Below are positions 52,201-60,000 of a stretch of 60,000 bases of DNA, piece after piece. Location: the NCBI GenBank assembly GCA_914767715.1, contig OU612070.1, forward strand, positions 14,713,501 through 14,773,500. The letters run 5' to 3'. The stretch is from Membranipora membranacea. Taxonomy: Eukaryota; Bryozoa; Gymnolaemata; Cheilostomatida; Membraniporidae. Below the pieces are notes generated by a model that worked only from the letters and a program-made list of their open reading frames with translations, was not told the origin of the DNA and searched no databases. Each line of letters begins with the position of its first letter. The stretch's first letter is position 1. Made by a program: the position numbers and the translations under genes.

Positions 52201-55200
52201 TTTTTAGAGGTGTAGAATTTATTGTAGCATATATTATACTTGCGTTAGTACTTAGAATGTGTGAAATCTATACAAACTCCTATATCCTCCCCAAGCAGAC
52301 AAAGTGATGACCACTTATCAATATAACTTGTGTGCAAAAACCCTTTATAATAAACACATATGGTGTTTATTTTCCATAAATAGACTACACAGCACGATGG
52401 ACAGGTATACATTATGTTATATACTTACATTTATAATCTACTCTCTTTATTAACTTTTTTGGCTGCTATCCACTTGCGTGTCTCCGTATTCTCCCGACAA
52501 TGTCCCAATCTCCTCTTGAGCTAGATTGGAGTTGTCTCCTTGATGAGTCTGAGGGGACAACTCTAATATTATACCATAGAGGATATAGTGCACTTGATTT
52601 GAAGTGTGACCCCACTGGCTATTTTTGGCATTATTACTTACCCAGAATGCTGTCGAATCCCAGCTTGTTCTCTGAGTCAATTATAGCTTAAATTCACATC
52701 GACAATATTGAACTCACTTTGACTCCATACTTAAACCATACTGGGAGCCTGTTGTATGATGCATGGATCTATATAGATTTTAGATATTTGCTGGTGTGTT
52801 ATACTAATTTTCCGACGATGTATTAATCATTATTATCATTGTAAACAGGAAAGTCAAATAAGTTTGGGCAGTTCATATGAGCTTTTATTCTTTTTATATC
52901 ATGGAGGTCCGCTCTGTTGTCAGCTTTTTTGTGAACAACAATCCTTCAACTGATTGCTGATCTTGTATATGTGTCTCTTTTAGATATACATACCCTACCT
53001 ACTAATACAAAAAAACTGCTGTTAAACAGATTTGTTTTGTAATCCCATTTAGCTTTTAAAAAATCCACTAAGAACGCCCTCTCATTCTATGTATTAATGC
53101 GATTGTAGACTTCACTAGAACAAGCAGAGAATTCCATCAAACAGATGGAAGGTATTATGAGCACCATGGACGCTAACGATGAGAAGATCAATGGCGTCGT
53201 GCAAAATGCTGACAAGCTGGCTGACGAAGATCACTACAATGCTGATAAGGTACCAGGCGCAGAAGCAATTTGAATTACATGCTTTGATGTTATGTTATGA
53301 GCTCCTCTGTGTAGATCAATGATACACTTTGCTTGCTTTGCAATCAACAACAAATTAATAAAGAATTACTATCGTCAATTCTTATAACAGGCAATGACTA
53401 CAAATAGCTGATCGAGGATTGGGTACCATGTTTCATGTTGTATACCCATTATTTCGTTACCTGGATATCCCTCTCCAAGTACAACAAAGTCATGTATCAC
53501 TTAATCATTCAAGGTAAATCAAAAAGCCAAACCAATGCGTAAACACATCCAACTTCTCAAAAAAAAAGGGAGAAATCATCAGATATCTAAATATCTTACA
53601 GAATCAGAAGCGAGCTGCCGATCTGGATGAGAGGCGTAAGGCTAATCGTGATAGAGCTGAGCAGCAGCTAGCTAAGTTATACGATACACTGGCTGTACAG
53701 CAGTTCATGGCTGACTGTGACGATGTGGAGGAATGGTTAGAGGAGAAGATGATCGCTGCTCAAGATGAGACTTACAGGTTAGTTAAAAGGATCATTCATG
53801 ATAGATAGAATTTTAGGCCCTCGACTTTCAATATTGTTTATTAATCTTTTTTGTTGCGCCCATAGATAGATATAAAAAGAAAATACTTATTTATATCTAA
53901 GGGCTGCTCCTTCTTCTGTATCCCTGTATATTAGTGTCATCTGACAAGTACGATAACTTCTCAAATATAATTGAAAATTTGTCAGTCAGTTACTGCGCAG
54001 AGTATCAAGAAGGTAATTTATACATCAAACAATCGACAACACAGTTAAAATATCACTTTCAACTCCGTTACAAAGCTATATTGGATGACACATTTCACAT
54101 TTGCCTTGTACTGATTTTTATCATAGCCACTCCCTCAATCAACTCAATAAAGTCACCGACAGTTTTATAACCGCCGAGAGGTAGCGCTTCACTTTAAAGC
54201 ATTGTTTGTCCACGCGACCTTGTTGCTGTGTTTGCATGTTGGATCACCTTCCCTACAGCGTTTTTCCGCAGTACATATTGCTGTCTCGTGACATCATTAG
54301 CATATGGAAACTAAGTATGTAAATGATAATATCATATGTGTCCTACGTAGGGTATCATCACCCAAAGAAATATACCAGCCGTATATGTCAAGATAAGCAG
54401 TGTCTCAGATGTAGTCTTTCTCTAGATATTGTTGAGATTATTTCTCAGATTTGAATTAGATGACACTGAGTTGTTCTGCTTTATATTACCAGAGATGCTA
54501 AGAACATACACAGTAAATACATGAGACATAATGCATTTGAATCAGAAATTGCTGCCAACAAACCTCGTCTGGAGAAGCTGAAAAACAAAGCTGCCAAACT
54601 CGTCGATGAAAAGCCAGAAAGCAAAGAAGTAGTAAGTTATTTTTCTCAAGCTTAGCTGTTGACCTTTATATCCTTGGTCTGTTGAACTTACACCATCCAT
54701 GACTACTCAGGTTTACTGTTAATGATATGATTGTGAGGTGACTACCTATTCACTGCCAGGCGAGTGGTGCTGCAGAAATCGTGGGTTCCAGTCCCACTAG
54801 GGGAGCTTTCAAGGTTGATTGTTCTATCCCCAGCACCCTTTGGTGTATATATCTTCTGTACACTCAGCCGTCTACCAAATATCTCATCTTGAATGAAAAC
54901 TGAAGGAATTAAGTTTCTTATATTCTCCAGGTAGAGCCAAGGCTGAATAGCCTGATGTCACAGTGGGACGATTTAGAGTCAAATACCAAGGATAAGGGTG
55001 AGAGATTATTTGACGCTAACAGGCATATCGTATTCGAGCAAGGATGTGACGACGTCGATAGTTATTTGGCTGATATCGAAAGTCAGATCATGGTCGGAGA
55101 TGTTGGAACTGATCTCACTACAGTCAATCTGAACCTCAACAAACAAAATGTATGTGTGACCATGTCCAATGTTACAAAAACACCCAAATTTTAGATAATC

Positions 55201-58200
55201 TGATAAACTAGTGTTTTGAGTCATGGATAGCATCTCTCATCTGCCTCAGACCCGTCAATTGTAAGAATAATTGGAGACTGGGCTCGAAGATAATAGCTTG
55301 GTTCTTTGGTGACATAAAATTTCCTTTCACCTGTCAGTCCACCAAGACTACTCCCACATAGATCAACCTTGATTTAGCAAGTCCAGCATTAGTGTGCGTG
55401 TACTCACTTTTTTGAAATTGCCCATTTCTTTCCAAAGGTGGAGTAATTCTACACACCTTCATGAGAAATAGCAATTTGTATTAACACAACAAACTATTTA
55501 CTCTCTACAGCAATTAGAGTCAGATATGGTGATTAAGAAGGAGCAGCTTGCCTTATTGGAGTGTGAAGTTCAGAACCTCAAAGATCCAGTACAGATTGAA
55601 ACTATTGAGGCAAAGAAGGTTGCAGTACAGCACAGAATCAACGCTCTCGAGGCTCCCATTCAGGAGAGAAGGTAAAGCATGTTTAAATGTAGTTCAAAAA
55701 TGAATTTATAATTTAACTACAAATATTTGTATAGCTTGTAAAAACATCTGTGAAAATTAAATTGTGATTTCCCAGTTTTTGGTCCAGTAAATGTGCACAA
55801 AATCAGTTGGGATCACCTCGGATACTGTATTTGTTGATTCACTTTTGGAGATTGTAATACACAATTATCAATGTATATTTATAGGCGAAATCTGGACAGA
55901 GCTAAGTCTGTTCACCAATTCTTACGTGATGTTGAGGATGAGAATTTGTGGATAAAGGATCGCCTGCCGATAGCACAAGATCAGAACGTCGGCAGCAGCC
56001 TACAGAGTGTGCAGAATCTACAGAAGAAAAATCAGTCACTTGCTACAGAAATCGACAATCACGAACCTCAGGTACGCTTAAACTCAACTCAAATAACCGA
56101 ACTTCGAGAAATTACATTATCAAAAGTGTTCAAGTTTGATCAGTAGTGTTCAATGAAGTATCAGGAAGTATGAAATTTACTGCAGGATTATTCGTTAATG
56201 AAATCATTACAGGTTACAAATGCAAAAGCCCCATTTGAATGTTGTGATATAACTTTGACTGCTGGTGTAACAATCACTGTGACAAGAGGTGTGACAGCAT
56301 TTTAACAGTTGGCATAGCACAACCCCGACTGTTGATATGATATTGTTATTATTACAGGTGCTTGAGACTTGTGACAATGGAAGAAAAATGATAGATGAGG
56401 ACTACCCACAAGCAGATAACTTCCAGGATAAGATAGATCAGCTGATGGCTGAGTGGGGAGATCTGAAGGGTGCCGTCACTGACAGGACATCACGATTAGA
56501 TGATAGCGAAGTCGCTCAGCAGTACTTGTTTGATGCCGCCGAGGCCGAAGCTTTCATGGGCGAGCAGGAGTTGTTCCTCATGTCAGATGAGAGGGCCAAG
56601 GTAGGATAGCTCTTTGCTCTCTCTGTTAATTTAATCCATACTATTTTGAATTTTAATTTGAGCCGTACTATTCTCACCATAATCTCAGACCATTCATAAA
56701 ATCCTGGTTTTGCTGTAGGTGTCAGGTAAGATCAAATTTCACCTCTTGTCATTTTCTCTCGTTTAGGATGAAATTGGCGCTGCTAACCAGCTGAAGAAAC
56801 ATAATACAGTAGAAAAGACGATTGATGATTTTGCCTCCACTGTCAGAGATCTCAATGATCGAGCCACTCAGCTTATTGATGCTGAAAGTCCAGAAAAAGA
56901 CAACATTGCCAGAAGACAGGCCCAGGTAAGACATGTTAACATACTGATAACCTACAGAGATCCACTAGACTGCCTGACAGTCTTGATCAATGCGCTGTCC
57001 AAAATTCAAAAGAGTTTCCAAACAGTACCATTTCTGTTATTAATGTTTCCCACAATGAAACTTTTCCCCGGCACCTTTTACTGCCACCATTCACTGGTAT
57101 TGTTTTATCTATTAAAGTGTATTCAAGTAGGGTTGCCTTTGTATCAAGTTGTGTGTTCTTCTCAAACAGGTTGATAAGCTGTACGCCGGTCTGAAGGACC
57201 TGACTAACGAGAGACGTAATAAGCTAGAGGAGACTTTGAAGCTGTACATGCTGAACCGTGAGGTCGATGACCTGGAGCAGTGGATCGCTGAGAGAGAAGT
57301 AGTAGCTGGAAGTCACGAGTTGGGACAGGACTTTGAGCACGTCAGCGTAAGTTGTATATAATAGCTCACGTTCATGTCTGACAAGCTATACCATCAAGCT
57401 AAACTAAGTGGAAAAATATTTTGCCTTTCTATTAATAATATCCTCATAGACAGAAAATAATTTGAAGAAAAATAACAGTAAATGAGCAGAATTTGATCGT
57501 AAATTTGTGCTGGCATTTTAGTGAGCTAGTATCATCATTGGTTCCTTTCCACAATTGTAGATGTTACTAGATAGATTCAAAGACTTTGCTAAGGACACAA
57601 AGACAATAGGAGAGGAGAGAGTAGCTCGAGCTAATGATATCTGTGACCAGCTTATAGATAGCGGACATAGTGATGCTCCTACCATCGCACAGTGGAAGGT
57701 ATGAACATACACAACTCAAGTAAAGTAAACATTAAGTGTTCAGTTCCGAATAAATGTTACAATAAAAGAGAGCAGCTTCCAGTATAGGATTGCTCACAGC
57801 AACTTTGTCCCTTGCATAATTTTTTGCACATCAGAGAGAATATCTACGGTAGATGGTAAATGCAAATAAAACTTTATGGATATAACAACTCATTGGCATA
57901 ACATTCAGCACAGAAAAGCTATGGCTCTCTGTTAATATGTGACTAAACTGTTGTCTTTTTTTCTAGGATGGAGTCAATGAGGCATGGCAGGACTTGTTAG
58001 AACTTATCGACACAAGAACCCAACATCTTAATGCCAGCTGGAAACTTCACAGATTCTTCCATGACTGCAAAGAAACTCTGGACAGAATCCTGGTATGTTG
58101 AACTAGAAAATTTCTAATGATTCAATTAAAAACCATCTGCTCAGGAGAAAGGGAGACAGAAAATTTAATTGCCAGTATTTACCAATAAAGCTGTGAATAA

Positions 58201-60000
58201 ATTGTATAATTTTTTATTTCCTACGATGAATATTCACCCAATATCTTAGTCACATTGCATGAGAGTTTAAATTGTGTATATTCTTAGTTTATATTCTTAG
58301 TTTCACATGACCATTTTCCTCTCTGTCCACAGGAGAAACAGAACAGTATACCAGAAGAATTAGGTAGAGATATCAACAGTGTGGAAGCATTGCAAAGAAA
58401 ACACGAAACTTTCGAGAATGATCTTATCAATATCGGTGAACAGGTAAGGAATCTTTCCATTTCCCTTCTTGAATTGGTCACCAGATCTGGAACCGTGTAC
58501 TGTTTTTGGCAGGTCTATCATGAGACTTGCATTTGTGGTTCACGGAATCTTGAAAATAATATCCTTTCAAACGCAAAACTTTTATGAACATTGGGTTACA
58601 ATTGCATGACTGCGGTAGACATATGTTCAATTTTGTAATCGTAGGTGCAAAAAGTTCAAGAAGAGGCGGTAAGCTTAGTGGCGGCATACGCCGGTGATAA
58701 GCAGACGGACATCCGAGATCGTGAACAGGAAGTGGTAGATGCCTGGAAGAACCTGCAGATGGCAGTAGATGGTAGAAAGCAGAGCCTGTTGGACGCCTCA
58801 GACCTGTACAGATTCTTTGCCATGTGTCTAGATCTCACTATGTGGATGAGCGATATCCTTCTACAGATGAAAACACAAGAAAAGCCTAGGTGAGATCAGT
58901 CATTCATTGTATAGCGCATTTTCTTCTGTTCTGTTCATTTTTTATTTTGGGATCTGATATGGAACTCCCAACTTTAATTGAATAAGGAGTATGCCGCGAC
59001 CATATTTTTTTGCTCTAGTACTTCAATTAATTTCAAATTCTAGACAGTTTTATTTTTTTAATCTTACCGCCTTTTCCATATCAAAATCTCTGGACTTTTA
59101 TGCTGTGGCAGCCTTCGGGCTTAGCAGATGGTAAATTACACTAAGATCATTTGGTCTATCCAATGTAATCTTTTTCGGTTATTGCGTCATCTAACTGTAA
59201 ATTCATCATTCTGTTTATTTTTCTGCAGAGATGTGTCCGGTGTAGAGCTCCTCATGAACAATCATCAGAGTTTGAGGGCAGAGATAGACGCCCGAGATGA
59301 GAACTTCACCATTTGTATAAACTTAGGCAAAGATATACTTGCCCGAGGACATTATCGATCCAATGAGGTCAGAGCTAAATTGATGGAACTGCAAAACAAA
59401 CGAGGAGATATGATGCAGCAATGGGATGATAAGTGGGACTACCTGCAAATCAGTAAGTTAACCAGGGGGGTCTTTCAATTAGAAAGAGTGATCCTTTACT
59501 AAAGCAAGTTATCACTATCACATCGCTCAAAATTATCACTCACTTGGTGTTTCAATTAGAGAAAATTGCTCCCAAATAGCTCACTCAGAATGTATATAGT
59601 TTCATCAAGTGACTGAGCGATCTGAAAGCGAGACCCCTAGCAGGTATCGCTCTCTGAGTGAGTGAGTGATAAGATTGCGATTTCGGCTGTTTCTAATTGA
59701 AAGACCCCCTGGTTTATAGATTAATCCTGAATAATAACCATTTCCAAGAACCCTGTGCTCTGTGTCTAGAATTTCTAAAATAACTAATGACTCTAAATAG
59801 TTGTAAAATACTGTCACAATGGTGTTCACTCGCTGTAAAGGTCTTCGGCACCCAACATAACTCTAATTTCATATTGTTTAAACACTTCGACAAGATTAAC
59901 TCTGTTTTAATTTGTTGTCATGTAATTATAGTTCTGGAGGTTTACCAGTTCGCCCGTGACTCTGATGCTGCTGAAGCCTGGTTGCTGGCTCAAGACGCTT
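33638..60000 (+). CDS. beta-Spec: Beta-spectrin (conventional, SPTB/SPTBN1-4 type), 3' end beyond window
   Basis: Actin-crosslinking subunit of the spectrin membrane skeleton, working as a heterotetramer with alpha-spectrin. I follow 38 coding exons whose phases all close; the 6238 coding bases seen give about 2079 residues. Two CH domains (about residues 58-280) are followed by tandem three-helix repeats from about 303 to the start of the last repeat ([20 protein letters not shown]) at the window end. The protein is colinear with human SPTBN1, where this point lies near residue 2020-2070, so only the end of the last repeat, the linker and the PH domain are missing. Repeat number and the [19 protein letters not shown] junction show conventional beta, not the longer beta-heavy type. 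The first coding exon follows an acceptor at 33586-33587, so untranslated exons lie upstream. Confidence 0.97.
34182..34386 (+). CDS. beta-Spec: Candidate alternative first coding exon of beta-spectrin
   Basis: An open frame from ATG 34182, with A at -3, runs 68 codons and ends at a donor (CAAG, then GTATAA) in phase 1, exactly the phase of the normal exon 1. Spliced to exon 2 it would read [21 protein letters not shown]. As I recall it, the short form of human SPTBN1 has an alternative N-terminus ending in RFKQLQ before the same DERE junction, so the resemblance is specific as well as phase-compatible. The frame stays open upstream of the ATG for about 29 codons, with no earlier ATG in it. 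The exon lies in intron 1 and would need a promoter between 33804 and 34182. Inferred, not proven. Confidence 0.6.
35358..35496. mobile_element. Small inverted-repeat element in beta-spectrin intron 2
   Basis: Inner arms GCTGGGATAGGTGGTAGTAG... and ...CTACTACTAGCAATCCCAGC (27 bases, 35389-35415 and 35435-35461) are nearly perfect. Outer matches (TTAGTTTAG and CTAAACTA) suggest degraded longer termini. No target duplication is clear. It starts about 40 bases after exon 2 and could form a stable hairpin in the pre-mRNA. Confidence 0.55.
37016..39152 (+). other. beta-Spec: Beta-spectrin intron 3
   Basis: A 2.1-kb intron inside the CH1-CH2 coding block. Near its start, 37055-37105, is a short GC-richer array with the motif CGCTGCCGCTGA or CGCTGCCGAAGA three times. 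A solo family B terminus is at about 37242. Otherwise nothing is recognised. Confidence 0.5.
40266..42259 (+). other. beta-Spec: Beta-spectrin intron 6
   Basis: A 2.0-kb intron between the CH2 coding block and the first spectrin repeats. I see no exon, RNA gene or transposon in it. A small inverted repeat, AGAGACTATA...ATAGTCTCT, is near 40900-40928. Confidence 0.5.
42260..49610 (+). CDS. beta-Spec: Beta-spectrin exons 7-19: first block of spectrin repeats
   Basis: Exons: 42260-42447, 43263-43445, 43691-43784, 44075-44238, 44536-44734, 45532-45660, 45945-46109, 46402-46579, 46885-47096, 47376-47618, 47919-48027, 48946-49136, 49482-49610. They encode about residues 302-1029. Diagnostic segments are [91 protein letters not shown] and [14 protein letters not shown]. 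These are near-identical in type to the linker and repeats 1-2 of vertebrate beta-spectrin, which interact with the alpha chain at the head end. Later repeats show the usual heptad pattern with a Trp near position 17 (EDNW/EEGWI-type). Confidence 0.95.
44779..44864 (+). repeat. 25-base tandem repeat, about 3.4 copies
   Basis: The unit TGTGAATTCAACACACATCT plus five bases recurs at 44779, 44804, 44829 and 44854 (partial), with a few substitutions. It is in beta-spectrin intron 11, shortly after exon 11. Confidence 0.85.
49294..49320 (+). CDS. beta-Spec: Candidate 27-base microexon of beta-spectrin
   Basis: GAGATTTTTCAG, then nine codons (AYLTYESEQ) and a GTACTG donor, in phase 0 on both sides. 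It lies in intron 18, between NETM of exon 18 and TWITEK of exon 19. The direct NETM-TWITEK junction matches the normal DVDET-I/SWIKEK pattern of beta-spectrins, so this would be an optional insertion. The donor is weak; it is not counted in the gene model. Confidence 0.3.
50097..50171 (+). CDS. beta-Spec: Candidate 75-base cassette exon of beta-spectrin
   Basis: A phase-0 exon (acceptor TTTACAG, donor GTAAGA) encoding 25 residues, [15 protein letters not shown] followed by [10 protein letters not shown]. Skipping it joins DAIQAK of exon 19 directly to [16 protein letters not shown] of exon 21, which gives a normal spectrin helix. Including it inserts 25 residues near the B-C helix region of one repeat. 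I count it in the gene model, but an alternative exon is as likely as a constitutive one. Confidence 0.55.
51018..60000 (+). CDS. beta-Spec: Beta-spectrin exons 21-38: distal repeats, truncated by window end
   Basis: Exons: 51018-51134, 51312-51542, 51849-52061, 53109-53249, 53602-53777, 54493-54631, 54931-55149, 55511-55671, 55885-56071, 56358-56600, 56767-56925, 57170-57346, 57561-57698, 57967-58092, 58333-58443, 58645-58889, 59229-59452, 59932 onward. Markers include [78 protein letters not shown] and [18 protein letters not shown]. In characterised beta-spectrins the ankyrin-binding site is in repeats 14-15, which should fall within roughly 56700-58500 here. The last codons seen ([16 protein letters not shown]) open the final repeat that pairs with the alpha chain in tetramer formation. 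Confidence 0.94.
51543..51630 (+). repeat. Tandem repeat containing copies of the splice donor
   Basis: Units beginning GTATGCAA at 51543, 51568, 51588 and 51613 (periods 25, 20 and 25), each later copy preceded by GAAAGA or GAAGA. The first unit is itself the donor of beta-spectrin exon 22. Confidence 0.75.
54755..54880 (+). mobile_element. tRNA-derived SINE fragment
   Basis: GGCGAGTGGTGCTGCAGAAA, then a B-box-like GTGGGTTCCAGTCCCACTAG (54781-54800), in beta-spectrin intron 26. The A box is weak and no tail is clear. The sequence differs from the SINE at 1463, so it is probably another family or a decayed copy. Confidence 0.45.
59458..59716. mobile_element. PIF/Harbinger-like MITE with TTA duplication
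   Basis: A 253-base element (59461-59713) with 23-24-base terminal inverted repeats, ACCAGGGGGTCTTTCAATTA plus GAAA, nearly identical at both ends. It is flanked by TTA at 59458-59460 and 59714-59716. A 3-base TTA/TAA duplication is the PIF/Harbinger hallmark. The interior repeats ATCACT/AGTGAG motifs and has no transposase. It lies in beta-spectrin intron 37, and its left target base is position +6 of the exon 37 donor. Confidence 0.82.

Noticed and set aside
1-60000. CRISPR arrays, bacterial operons or prophage-like content
   Set aside because: All genes are intron-split animal genes with GT-AG junctions; no regular spacer-repeat array is present.

Overview
The window is AT-rich eukaryotic DNA with dense GT-AG introns and coding exons of about 90-280 bases. 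It comes from an invertebrate animal: there is a conventional beta-spectrin, an auxiliary subunit of the sperm calcium channel CatSper, a BTB-BACK-Kelch protein, a caspase, tRNA-derived SINEs, a LINE and several families of short inverted-repeat transposons. The species cannot be named from the sequence alone. A CatSper gene together with intron-rich gene structure argues against insects and nematodes and fits a marine animal with flagellated sperm.

Layout. (1) 19077 down to 2268, minus strand: a complete 17-exon gene for a CatSper epsilon/delta-type subunit. It has a signal peptide, a beta-propeller ectodomain, a stem region, one transmembrane helix and a short tail. Every exon phase closes, giving 3135 coding bases (1044 residues). 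(2) Intron 11 of that gene (6263-11021) holds a second minus-strand gene, 9647 to 7262. It encodes an ankyrin-repeat protein fused to a caspase domain that keeps both catalytic residues. (3) 19078-22386: intergenic DNA with a diverged tandem repeat and foldback transposons. (4) 22395-26203, plus strand: a complete five-exon BTB-BACK-Kelch gene of 639 residues. (5) 27690-29260, minus strand: a decayed LINE reverse transcriptase. (6) 29260-33587: no recognised gene; it probably contains the beta-spectrin promoter and 5' untranslated exons. (7) 33638 to the window end, plus strand: beta-spectrin, 38 coding exons seen and about 2079 residues, from the two CH domains to the start of the last spectrin repeat. 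The PH domain lies beyond the window.

The genes are not an operon and show no shared pathway. CatSper acts in the sperm flagellar membrane, the ankyrin-caspase is probably a cell-death or immune-type protease, the Kelch protein is a probable cullin-3 adaptor, and spectrin forms the submembrane skeleton. The most notable points are the ankyrin-caspase gene nested in the CatSper gene, an alternative first coding exon of beta-spectrin that is phase-matched and resembles the short N-terminus of vertebrate SPTBN1, two candidate cassette exons in beta-spectrin, and four kinds of non-autonomous DNA transposon with readable target-site duplications. One of these sits directly on a spectrin splice donor.
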